A stretch of DNA of 64,000 bases, from NCBI RefSeq assembly GCF_026723825.1, contig NZ_CP113519.1, positions 2,108,001 through 2,172,000 of the forward strand, read 5' to 3'. A program made the translations under genes and the position numbers. The notes under the pieces are model-generated. The model made no database searches, was not told the DNA's origin, and worked only from the letters and a program-made list of their open reading frames with translations. This DNA is from Pseudomonas sp. GOM7 (GTDB lineage Bacteria; Pseudomonadota; Gammaproteobacteria; Pseudomonadales; Pseudomonadaceae). This document shows positions 1 through 7,389 of the stretch, piece by piece; the first letter of the stretch is position 1, and each line of letters opens with the position of its first letter.

Positions 1-101
1 CGACCGTCCGGCGCCGGGGCGTCGAGTGGGTAATTGAGCTCACCGGCGATGGCCAGGCCGAAGGCGGCGAGCAGTAGCAGGGGCAGGAAACGCAGGCTCA
101 T
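1..101 (-). CDS. napB: NapB, cytochrome c subunit of periplasmic nitrate reductase (5' part only)
   Basis: This is the N-terminal 33 codons of a leftward gene whose body lies outside the window. The start (MSLRFLPLLLLAAFG) is a hydrophobic Sec-type signal peptide, followed by a segment beginning ELNYPLDAPAPD, as in NapB precursors. The ATG lies 11 bp after the napA stop codon, with a purine-rich site (TGAGGAGAG on the coding strand) just before it. NapB is the dihaem cytochrome c that passes electrons to NapA in the periplasm. The haem-binding CXXCH motifs are not visible here, so the call rests on the leader, the first mature residues and the position directly after napA. Confidence 0.8.
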   Translation of the reverse strand, partial: MSLRFLPLLLLAAFGLAIAGELNYPLDAPAPDG

Positions 102-112
102 GACGGCTCTCC

Positions 113-2617
113 TCAGGCCAGGCTGACCAGTTCGATCTTCACCGCACACTTCTTGTAATCGGTCTGCTTGGAGATCGGATCGGTGGCGTCCAGGGTGACC
201 TTGTTGATCAGCTTGTTGGCGTCGAAGAAGGGCACGAAGACCAGGCCGCGTGGCGGCTTGTTGCGCCCACGGGTTTCGATGCGGGCGCGGATCTCGCCGC
301 GTCGGCTGATCACCCTGACCTCGCTGCCGCGCCGCGCCTTGAGCGCCTTGGCGTCGTCCGGATGCATGTACACCAGGGCATCAGGCACCGCGCCGTGCAG
401 TTCTTCGACACGCTGGGTCATGCTGCCGGTGTGCCAGTGCTCCAGTACGCGGCCGGTGCTGAGCCAGAACGGGAAGTCGGCATCCGGCGCCTCGGCTGGC
501 GGCTCGTAGGGCAGGGCGAAGATCAGCGCGCGCTTGTCCGGGTAACCGTAGAACTGTACACCGCTGCCTTTTTCCACGTAGGGGTCGAGCCCTTCGCGGT
601 AGCGCCAGCGCGTCTCCTTGCCATCGACCACCGGCCAGCGCAGGCCGCGCTCGGCGTGATAGCGGTCGAAGGGCGCCAGGTCATGGCCATGGCCGCGGCC
701 GAACTGAGCGTATTCCTCGAACAGCCCTTTCTGCAGGTAGAAGCCGAATGCTTCGGCCTCGTCGTTGGCGTAACCGGCCTCGATCTGCTCGCTGGGGAAC
801 TGGTCGACCTGGCCATTGGCGAACAGCACTTGGTAGAGCGTCTTGCCCTTGTAGTCCGGGGCCTTGGCCAGCAGCTCGGCGGGCCAGATCTCGTCGGTGG
901 TGAAGCGCTTGGAGAATTCCACCAGTTGCCAGAGGTCGGACTTGGCCTCGCCCGGCGCCTTCACCAACTGGTGCCAGAACTGCGTGCGGCGCTCGGCGTT
1001 GCCGTAGGCGCCTTCCTTCTCCACCCACATGGCGCTGGGTAGGATCAGGTCGGCGGCCTGGGCCGAGACGGTGGGATAGACGTCGGAGACGATGACGAAA
1101 GCCTGCGGGTTGCGCCAGCCCGGCAGCACTTCCTGCATCACATTAGGGCCGGCCTGCATGTTGTTGCTGACCTGCGTCCAGTAGACCTTGAGCACGCCGT
1201 CCTTGAGCTTGCGGCTCTGCTCCACGGCATGAAAGCCCGGTTTTTCCTGAATGGTGCCGGGCGGCAGCTTCCAGATCTTCTCGGCGGTTTCGCGGTGTTT
1301 GGGATTGGCCACCAGCAGATCGGCGGGCAGGCGGTGGGAGAAGGTGCCCACCTCGCGTGCGGTGCCGCAGGCCGAGGGTTGGCCGGTCAGCGAGAAGGGG
1401 CTGTTGCCCGGCTCGCTGATCTTGCCGGTGAGCAGGTGGATGTTATAGATCAGGTTGTTGGCCCAGACGCCTCGTGTGTGCTGGTTGAAACCCATGGTCC
1501 AGAATGACACCACCTTGCGCTTGGGGTCGGCGTACAGTTCGGCCAGGGCCTTGAGGCGCTCGGGCGCCACGCCGCTTTCCTTGGCGGTGCGCTCCAGGGT
1601 GTAGGGCTTGACGAAGGCGGCGAACTGCTCGAAGGACATGTCTTCCCAGGTGTTGGCCTTGGCCGCGTTCTTGGCCTGCATTTCCAGCGGGTTGTCGGCG
1701 CGCAGGCCGTAGCCGATGTCGTCAGCGCCGCGGGCGAACTTGGTGTGCTTGCCGACGAACTCCTTGTTCACCGCGCCACTTTCGATGATGTGGTTGGCGA
1801 TGTAGTTGAGGATCAGCAGATCGGTCTGCGGTTTGAATACCAGCGGGATGTCGGCCAGATCGAAGCTGCGGTGCTCGAAGGTGGAAAGCACGGCGACCTT
1901 GGTGTTCGGATGGCTGAGGCGGCGATCGGTGACCCGGCTCCAGAGGATCGGGTGCATCTCGGCCATGTTCGAGCCCCACAGCACAAAGGCATCGGCGGCC
2001 TCGATGTCGTCGTAGCAACCCATCGGCTCGTCCATGCCGAAGGTGCGCATGAAGCCCATCACCGCTGAGGCCATGCAGTGCCGCGCGTTGGGGTCGATGT
2101 TGTTGCTGCGCAGGCCGGCCTTCATTAGCTTGTTGGCGGCATAGCCTTCCCACACCGTCCACTGGCCGGAGCCGAACATGCCGACGGCCTCCGGGCCGTG
2201 TTCGGCGATGGCCTGCTTGATCTTCTGCGCCATGATGTCGAAGGCCTGATCCCAGCTCACCGGCTGGAATTCACCCTGCTTGTCGTACACACCGTTCTTC
2301 ATGCGCAGCAGCGGCTGGGTGAGGCGGTCGATCCCGTACATGATCTTCGACAGGAAGTAGCCCTTGACGCAGTTCAGGCCGCGGTTGACCTCGGCCTTGA
2401 CGTCGCCATGGGTGGCCACCACGCGGTTGTCGCGGGTGGCCACCATCACGCTGCAGCCGGTGCCGCAGAAGCGGCAGGGCGCCTTGTTCCAGTCCAGGCG
2501 GGTCATGTCCGCCTCGGTGATCAGGTTGCTGGCAGTGCTGACGAACGGCAGGCCGGCCGCCGCTGCGGCAATGGCAGCGGCGTTGGCTTTGGCGAATTCA
2601 CGGCGGGTTAGCTTCAT
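113..2617 (-). CDS. napA: NapA, catalytic subunit of periplasmic nitrate reductase
   Basis: An 834-residue molybdoenzyme that reduces nitrate to nitrite in the periplasm using bis-MGD molybdenum and one [4Fe-4S] cluster. The N-terminus carries a twin-arginine export signal (TRREFAK at residues 4-10, then an alanine-rich stretch). The cluster cysteines are C48, C51, C55 and C83, and K85 lies beside the last of them. C181, in the RHCMAS context, is the expected molybdenum ligand. Length matches the family. The ATG overlaps the napD stop (ATGA), so the two are translationally coupled. The operon runs napE-napD-napA-napB leftward. No break or odd residue was seen. Confidence 0.97.
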   Translation of the reverse strand: MKLTRREFAKANAAAIAAAAAGLPFVSTASNLITEADMTRLDWNKAPCRFCGTGCSVMVATRDNRVVATHGDVKAEVNRGLNCVKGYFLSKIMYGIDRLTQPLLRMKNGVYDKQGEFQPVSWDQAFDIMAQKIKQAIAEHGPEAVGMFGSGQWTVWEGYAANKLMKAGLRSNNIDPNARHCMASAVMGFMRTFGMDEPMGCYDDIEAADAFVLWGSNMAEMHPILWSRVTDRRLSHPNTKVAVLSTFEHRSFDLADIPLVFKPQTDLLILNYIANHIIESGAVNKEFVGKHTKFARGADDIGYGLRADNPLEMQAKNAAKANTWEDMSFEQFAAFVKPYTLERTAKESGVAPERLKALAELYADPKRKVVSFWTMGFNQHTRGVWANNLIYNIHLLTGKISEPGNSPFSLTGQPSACGTAREVGTFSHRLPADLLVANPKHRETAEKIWKLPPGTIQEKPGFHAVEQSRKLKDGVLKVYWTQVSNNMQAGPNVMQEVLPGWRNPQAFVIVSDVYPTVSAQAADLILPSAMWVEKEGAYGNAERRTQFWHQLVKAPGEAKSDLWQLVEFSKRFTTDEIWPAELLAKAPDYKGKTLYQVLFANGQVDQFPSEQIEAGYANDEAEAFGFYLQKGLFEEYAQFGRGHGHDLAPFDRYHAERGLRWPVVDGKETRWRYREGLDPYVEKGSGVQFYGYPDKRALIFALPYEPPAEAPDADFPFWLSTGRVLEHWHTGSMTQRVEELHGAVPDALVYMHPDDAKALKARRGSEVRVISRRGEIRARIETRGRNKPPRGLVFVPFFDANKLINKVTLDATDPISKQTDYKKCAVKIELVSLA

Positions 2618-2874
2618 TCTGAGTCTCCTTCTGGCTCGAGGAGTTCGTGGTAAACCAGGGCTGCATTGAGCACGCCCGGCAACGCGTTGATCTGTTCGAT
2701 ATGCGCGAGGATGTGGCGCTCGTGCTCGGTCTCCAGCACCACCACCAGCTTGCCCTGAGGGCTTTCCTGGTGCAGTTCGACGCCGTCGAGCTGGCGCAGG
2801 TTGGCCTTCACCGCGCCAAGCAGTTCGGGGCGTACGTGTACCAGCAGGCTGGCGATATGCAGGGGGGCGGCCAT
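2614..2874 (-). CDS. napD: NapD, NapA-specific maturation chaperone
   Basis: An 86-residue cytoplasmic protein of the NapD family. NapD binds the twin-arginine signal peptide of NapA and holds back export until the cofactors are loaded. The sequence has the small ferredoxin-like fold pattern of the family, with an N-terminal [12 protein letters not shown] strand-helix and a [11 protein letters not shown] strand near the end. It overlaps napA by 4 bp and starts 29 bp after the napE stop. A GGAG-type ribosome site was not obvious before the ATG, but length and position fit the family. Confidence 0.93.
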   Translation of the reverse strand: MAAPLHIASLLVHVRPELLGAVKANLRQLDGVELHQESPQGKLVVVLETEHERHILAHIEQINALPGVLNAALVYHELLEPEGDSE

Positions 2875-2903
2875 GTTCCGTGGCTCCGTCTGGTGAGGAA
2901 CGA

Positions 2904-3071
2904 TCAGGTGGGTGGGCCAGGCGGCCCCAGCAGCATCTGCATGAACCAGATGATGAATCCGTAGCCGCCGACCAAGGCGACCGAAAGAAGGGGGAACAGG
3001 CAGACGACGAGAAAGATGAACAGGCGGGTTTCCTTGCCTTTCGTGGCTTGGCTCTCAGGCGTGCTATCCAT
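2904..3071 (-). CDS. napE: NapE, small membrane protein of the nap operon
   Basis: A 55-codon gene found by translating the reverse strand. The product begins [18 protein letters not shown], continues into one hydrophobic span (about residues 17-44, [20 protein letters not shown] then FIIWFMQM) and ends in a proline-rich tail (GPPGPPT). The charged N-terminus with KGKETR before a single transmembrane helix is the NapE pattern. A GGAG site lies 8 bases before the ATG. NapE is a nap-operon membrane protein of unsettled function. It is the first gene of this operon, and the Anr-type box lies about 65 bp upstream. No napF was found between it and the divergent MFS gene. Confidence 0.9.
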   Translation of the reverse strand: MDSTPESQATKGKETRLFIFLVVCLFPLLSVALVGGYGFIIWFMQMLLGPPGPPT

Positions 3072-3135
3072 TCGCTTGGCTCCAGTGCGTTCCCTATCTC
3101 AGGCTAGACCCTAGCCTTAGTAAGGGCAAAGTCCG

Positions 3136-3149
3136 TTGAGCTGGATCAA
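3136..3149 (-). promoter_or_regulatory. Anr/Dnr (FNR-type) box of the nap operon
   Basis: On the coding (minus) strand this reads TTGATCCAGCTCAA, a close match to the FNR-family consensus TTGAT-N4-ATCAA. It is centred about 71 bp upstream of the napE start. A site centred at -41.5 would put the transcript start near 3101, with a TAGGGT -10-like hexamer at 3108-3113. Control of nap by an oxygen-responsive Anr or Dnr protein is an inference from the motif. Confidence 0.7.
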
Positions 3150-3286
3150 GGGAGGGGAGATCAGGCCAGGTGCATGAGGGCGCGTTCGGAATTATCGATA
3201 GCGTGCTAATATTCTTACGCATTCCATTCATTAGGCGGCGTCGATTCAGCGCGCACCCGCATCATGCTTCGTGAGTTTTTTCGTTC

Positions 3287-4459
3287 ATGTCTACTGCCCA
3301 TCTGACTCGTGGCAGCGCGGCTTACCGGCGCGCCACTCTGGCGCTGTTCTGCGCCGGTTTCGCCACCTTCGCCATGCTCTACTGCGTTCAACCCTTGCTG
3401 CCATTGCTGGCCGCGCACTTTCGCGTGTCGGCAGCCAGCAGCAGCCTGGCACTGTCGCTGACGACCCTCAGCCTGGCGCTGTGCCTGCTGGTCTCCGGTG
3501 CGTTGGCCGAGAGCTGGGGGCGCAAGCCGGTAATGGTGGCGGCGCTGGGCCTGGCGGCGTTGCTGGGGATCGCCTGCGCGCTGGTGGAGCAGTGGCACAG
3601 CCTGCTGATCCTGCGCGCGCTGCTGGGGCTGGCACTGAGCGGTCTGCCGGCGTTGGCCATGGCCTATGTCGGTGAGGAGTTCGACCCGCAGTCCCTGCCC
3701 GCGGCAATGGGCCTGTACATCGGTGGCACGGCCCTGGGCGGCTTGCTCGGCCGTCTGCTGGCCGGTCTGCTCAGTGATATCGGCGGCTGGCCCTGGGCGC
3801 TGGGCGGTATCGCCGGGCTGGGCCTGTTGGCGCTGGGCCTGTTCGTCTGGTTGCTGCCGCCATCGCGGCATTTCACCGCGCAGCCACTGTCGCCCCGTGG
3901 CTTGCTGCGCAACTTCGCCCTGCACCTGGGCAATCCGCGTCTGCGGCGGTTGTTCGCCCTGGCGTTCCTGCTGATGGGCGGCTTTGTCGCGCTGTTCAAC
4001 TACGTAGGCTTTCGCCTGGCCGGCGCGCCCTTCAATCTTTCGGCGACGGTGATCGGCCTGCTGTTCGTGGTCTATCTGCTGGGTATCTTCAGCGCCGGTT
4101 GGGCCGGGCGGCTGGTGCCGCGCTTCGGCGCGCGCCAGGTGATGCTCGGCAGCATCGCCCTGATGCTGCTGGGCGTGGCGCTGTGCGCGACGCCCTGGCT
4201 GAGTGCGGCCGTGGCCGGGCTGGCGCTGTTCACCCTGGGGTTCTTCGCTGCCCATGCGGTGGCCAGCGGACAGGTCGGTGTCCATGCGCAGGGGGCCAAG
4301 GCGCAGGCTTCGGCGCTGTACCTGTGCGCTTATTACCTGGGGTCGAGCCTGGTGGGGTATCTGGGTGGTTATGTCTGGGAGCATGCCGGTTGGCTGGCAT
4401 TGCTGGCCGTTCTCGCCTCCCTGTTTCTGCTGGCAGCGGCTCTGGTGCGACGTTTATAG
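3287..4459 (+). CDS. MFS transporter, YnfM/arabinose-efflux-like
   Basis: A 390-residue integral membrane protein with about 12 hydrophobic spans in two halves. The loop between helices 2 and 3 carries GALAESWGRKPVMV, the MFS signature (G-x-x-x-D/E-R-x-G-R-K/R type). The N-terminal helix with ALFCAGFATFAMLYCVQPLLPLLA resembles the YnfM/YybF drug-efflux-like subfamily. It is monocistronic, divergent from nap, and separated from oprH by a PhoP-type promoter. The substrate cannot be told from sequence. An export role is an inference from the subfamily. Confidence 0.85.
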   Translation: MSTAHLTRGSAAYRRATLALFCAGFATFAMLYCVQPLLPLLAAHFRVSAASSSLALSLTTLSLALCLLVSGALAESWGRKPVMVAALGLAALLGIACALVEQWHSLLILRALLGLALSGLPALAMAYVGEEFDPQSLPAAMGLYIGGTALGGLLGRLLAGLLSDIGGWPWALGGIAGLGLLALGLFVWLLPPSRHFTAQPLSPRGLLRNFALHLGNPRLRRLFALAFLLMGGFVALFNYVGFRLAGAPFNLSATVIGLLFVVYLLGIFSAGWAGRLVPRFGARQVMLGSIALMLLGVALCATPWLSAAVAGLALFTLGFFAAHAVASGQVGVHAQGAKAQASALYLCAYYLGSSLVGYLGGYVWEHAGWLALLAVLASLFLLAAALVRRL

Positions 4460-4474
4460 GTCGTTCGCTGCCCA

Positions 4475-4512
4475 TTCAGTGCAGGTTCAAGGAGGGTTCA
4501 GCAGGGATTCAG
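4475..4512 (+). promoter_or_regulatory. PhoP box array upstream of oprH-phoP-phoQ
   Basis: The sequence TTCA occurs at 4475, 4486, 4497 and 4508, exactly 11 bp apart, in the contexts ATTCAG, GTTCAA, GTTCAG and ATTCAG. PhoP-family regulators bind direct hexamer repeats spaced by one helical turn, so this looks like two adjacent dimer sites. The array ends about 60 bp before the oprH ATG. TAGTCT at 4513-4518 or CAGACT at 4524-4529 could be the -10. It implies PhoP autoactivation under low Mg2+, as known for oprH-phoPQ in P. aeruginosa. Confidence 0.75.
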
Positions 4513-4571
4513 TAGTCTTCGCACAGACTCGTTGGCGAGTTGATCGCAACTGCAACGAGAGGAACGATTCG

Positions 4572-5177
4572 ATGAAAGTCATACTGAACCGTATCGCACT
4601 GACCACTTGCCTGGCGCTGGGCGCTACCGCTGCCAAGGCCGATGACAATTTCCTCGGCCTGACCTGGGGGCAGACCGACAACAACATCCAGAAGTCCAAT
4701 GCGCTGAATGCCAACCTGGACGACCCCAAGCTCGACAAGGTGATCGATGGCACCGGCACCTGGGGCGTGCGTATTGGCCAGCAGCAGGGCGATGGTCGCT
4801 ACTACCTCAGCTACGAGAATTTTTCCGATAGCCATAGTGGCTACAAGCTGCGCCAGCAGAACCTGCTGGGAAGCTACGACCTGTTCTTGCCGCTGGGTGA
4901 CAACGGCACCAAGCTGTTCGGCGGCCTGAGCGGCGGGTTGGTCAAGCTGGAACAGGAGAGCCGGGGCTTCTCCCGTGACAGCGATATCGGCCTGGCAGCC
5001 GGTTTGCAAGCGGGTGTGGTGCAGGAACTGGGCAGCAATACGTCGATCGAAGGCGGATATCGTTATCTGCGTACCAATGCCAGCACCGAGATGGCGCCGC
5101 ATGGTGCGGGCAAGGCCGGTTCGCTGGATCTGCACAGCAGCTCGCAGTTCTACCTCGGTGCCAACTACGCCTTCTGA
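4572..5177 (+). CDS. oprH: OprH, PhoPQ-regulated outer membrane protein H1
   Basis: A 201-residue protein with a Sec signal peptide cut after about residue 21 (TAAKADDN). The rest is a small beta-barrel with alternating residues and a C-terminal aromatic strand ending YLGANYAF. Stretches such as NNIQKSNALNANL, KLRQQNLLGSYD and EGGYRYLRTNASTEM are close to P. aeruginosa OprH. OprH is an eight-stranded barrel that binds LPS and stands in for divalent cations when Mg2+ is scarce. The chosen ATG follows an AGAGGAACG ribosome site. The gene heads the oprH-phoP-phoQ operon. Confidence 0.95.
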   Translation: MKVILNRIALTTCLALGATAAKADDNFLGLTWGQTDNNIQKSNALNANLDDPKLDKVIDGTGTWGVRIGQQQGDGRYYLSYENFSDSHSGYKLRQQNLLGSYDLFLPLGDNGTKLFGGLSGGLVKLEQESRGFSRDSDIGLAAGLQAGVVQELGSNTSIEGGYRYLRTNASTEMAPHGAGKAGSLDLHSSSQFYLGANYAF

Positions 5178-5250
5178 CGGCGGACTGCGATTCACGGGCC
5201 GGGCGTATACCCGGCCTTCGTATAACTGAAAAGAGGAGGGAACACGGATC

Positions 5251-5928
5251 ATGAAATTGTTGGTGGTGGAGGATGAGGCCCTGTTGCGTCACCACCTGTT
5301 CACTCGTCTCAGTGAAAACGGCCATGTGGTCGATGCCGTGCGTACCGCCGAGGAGGCCTTGTACCGCGCGGACAACTTCAATCACGACCTGGCCCTGGTT
5401 GATCTCGGCCTGCCGGGCATGAGTGGCATCGACCTGATTCGCCAGTTGCGCAGCCAGGACAAGCACTTCCCGATCCTTATCCTCACCGCGCGCGGCAACT
5501 GGCAGGACAAGGTGGAAGGTCTGTCCTGTGGTGCCGACGATTATCTGGTCAAACCCTTCCAGTTCGAGGAGCTGGAAGCGCGCCTGAACGCCTTGCTGCG
5601 GCGCTCGTCGGGGTTCACCAAGTCGACCATCGAAACCGGCGATCTGGTGCTGGATCTCAACCGCAAGCAGGCCACGGTCGGTGAGCAATCGTTGCAACTG
5701 ACGGCCTACGAATACCGCATCCTCGAATACCTGATGCTCCATCACCAGCAGGTGATCGCCAAGGAACGCCTGATGGAACAGCTCTATCCCGGCGACGAGG
5801 AACGTGACCCGAACGTCATCGAGGTGCTTGTCGGGCGGCTGCGGCGCAAGCTCGAGACAGCATTGGAGAGCAAACCGATCGAGACTGTGCGCGGCCAGGG
5901 GTACATGTTCAACGAGCGCTGCAAGTGA
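5251..5928 (+). CDS. phoP: PhoP, Mg2+-responsive response regulator
   Basis: A 225-residue OmpR-family regulator. The receiver domain (1-120) has the phosphoacceptor D51, acidic pocket residues E7 and D8, T79 and K101. The winged-helix DNA-binding domain follows (about 125-222), with the ERLMEQLY and NVIEVLVGRLRRKLE recognition region. The sequence is nearly that of P. aeruginosa PhoP, including ILTARGNWQDKVEG. It lies 73 bp after oprH and overlaps phoQ by 4 bp. It controls Mg2+ adaptation, LPS modification and polymyxin tolerance. The 11-bp-phased box upstream of oprH is its likely target. Confidence 0.97.
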   Translation: MKLLVVEDEALLRHHLFTRLSENGHVVDAVRTAEEALYRADNFNHDLALVDLGLPGMSGIDLIRQLRSQDKHFPILILTARGNWQDKVEGLSCGADDYLVKPFQFEELEARLNALLRRSSGFTKSTIETGDLVLDLNRKQATVGEQSLQLTAYEYRILEYLMLHHQQVIAKERLMEQLYPGDEERDPNVIEVLVGRLRRKLETALESKPIETVRGQGYMFNERCK

Positions 5929-7310
5929 GGCACGCTCGCATCATCCTGCGCCGTCTGCGTGCCCGTCTCGGTTCGCTGCGCCTGCGCCTGATGCTCGGCA
6001 CGGCGGCTCTGGCGGTGCTGTTCATGCTGCTGTTGCTGCCGGTGCTGCAGGGGGTGTTTCTCAGCGCCCTGGAGCAGACCGTGGAAAAGCGTCTGGCCTC
6101 CGATGCCGCCGCACTGATCTCGGCCGCGCGCATCGAGGACGGCCAGTTGCATATGCCGGACAAGATGCCAGACGAGGAATTCGACAACCTCGACTCGCAT
6201 CTGCTGGGCTTCATCTTCGATCGCGACGGCAATCTGATCTGGCGCTCGCGCTCTTCCCTGTACGAGCTGGTGCGTTACCTGCCGCGCTATGATGGGCATG
6301 GTCATGAGTTCGTGCGTATCCACGACGACCACAACGGCCAGGAGTATTTCGTCTACGACATCGAAGTGGATCTGCTGCGCGGCGATGAAACGGCGCTGAG
6401 TATCGTCACCATGCAGCCGACGCGCGAGTACCAGAGTCTGTTCGATGGCTTCGCCTGGAAGTTGCGTCTGTGGCTGGGCCTGGCCCTGATGGTGTTGCTG
6501 GGGCTGCTGTGGTTCGGTCTGACCTGGGGCTTCCGTAGTCTGCGCGGCCTCAGTGACGAACTCGATGGCGTCGAGGCCGGTACCCGTCAGCGCCTGAGCG
6601 ATGAGCATCCGCGCGAACTGCTGCGCCTGACCAGCTCCCTCAACCGCCTGCTCGACAGCGAACGGCGTCAGCGCGAACGCTACCGTGACTCTCTGGAGGA
6701 TCTTGCCCATAGCCTGAAAACGCCCCTCAGCGTGTTGCAAGGCATCGGCGAGACGCTCACCGCGCAGCCGGAGAACCGCGAGCAGGCGCAACTGATGCAG
6801 GCGCAGATCGAACGCATGAGCCAGCAGGTCGGCTATCAGTTGCAGCGCGCCAGCCTGCGCCGCAGTGGCCTGGTGCGTCATCGCGAGCAGGTCTGGCCGC
6901 TGCTCGACGGCCTGTGTCGCTCGCTCGCCAAGGTGTATCGCGACAAGCAGGTCGAGGCCACCCTCGACGTGCCCGAGCACAGCCAGATCACCATGGAGCG
7001 TGGAGCATTGATGGAGCTGCTCGGCAATCTGCTGGAGAACGCCTACCGGCTCTGCCTGCATCAGGTGCGGGTACGCCTGGAGCCACTGGCGGACGGTTGT
7101 CTGCTGACCATCGAAGATGATGGCCCTGGCGTGCCAGCCGACCAGCGCGCACGCGTGTTGCAGCGTGGCGAGCGCCTGGATGTGCAGAATCCGGGGCAGG
7201 GCATCGGCCTGGCGGTGGTCGAGGACATCGTCGAAAGCTACGACGGCGAACTGAGCCTGGAGGATTCCGAACTCGGCGGGGCCTGCTTCCGCGTGCGTCT
7301 GTACGACTGA
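5925..7310 (+). CDS. phoQ: PhoQ, Mg2+ sensor histidine kinase
   Basis: A 461-residue inner-membrane kinase. Two membrane spans (about 24-47 and 181-201) enclose a periplasmic sensor with an acidic patch (DKMPDEEFDNLD, residues 79-90) suited to divalent cations at the membrane surface. A HAMP-like linker leads to the dimerisation histidine H262 in DLAHSLKTP. The ATP lid has GNLLENA, DDGPG and GQGIGLA. Translation starts at GTG, which overlaps the phoP stop (GTGA). The closest internal ATG would remove the first transmembrane helix, so the GTG is preferred. Confidence 0.95.
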   Translation: MRHARIILRRLRARLGSLRLRLMLGTAALAVLFMLLLLPVLQGVFLSALEQTVEKRLASDAAALISAARIEDGQLHMPDKMPDEEFDNLDSHLLGFIFDRDGNLIWRSRSSLYELVRYLPRYDGHGHEFVRIHDDHNGQEYFVYDIEVDLLRGDETALSIVTMQPTREYQSLFDGFAWKLRLWLGLALMVLLGLLWFGLTWGFRSLRGLSDELDGVEAGTRQRLSDEHPRELLRLTSSLNRLLDSERRQRERYRDSLEDLAHSLKTPLSVLQGIGETLTAQPENREQAQLMQAQIERMSQQVGYQLQRASLRRSGLVRHREQVWPLLDGLCRSLAKVYRDKQVEATLDVPEHSQITMERGALMELLGNLLENAYRLCLHQVRVRLEPLADGCLLTIEDDGPGVPADQRARVLQRGERLDVQNPGQGIGLAVVEDIVESYDGELSLEDSELGGACFRVRLYD

Positions 7311-7389
7311 AGCCGCGGGGCGAGACATCCGGGGCAAAACCCGGATAATGGCGGGCTGATCGTCCCACCCGCTATTCTGGTAAGCCCCC

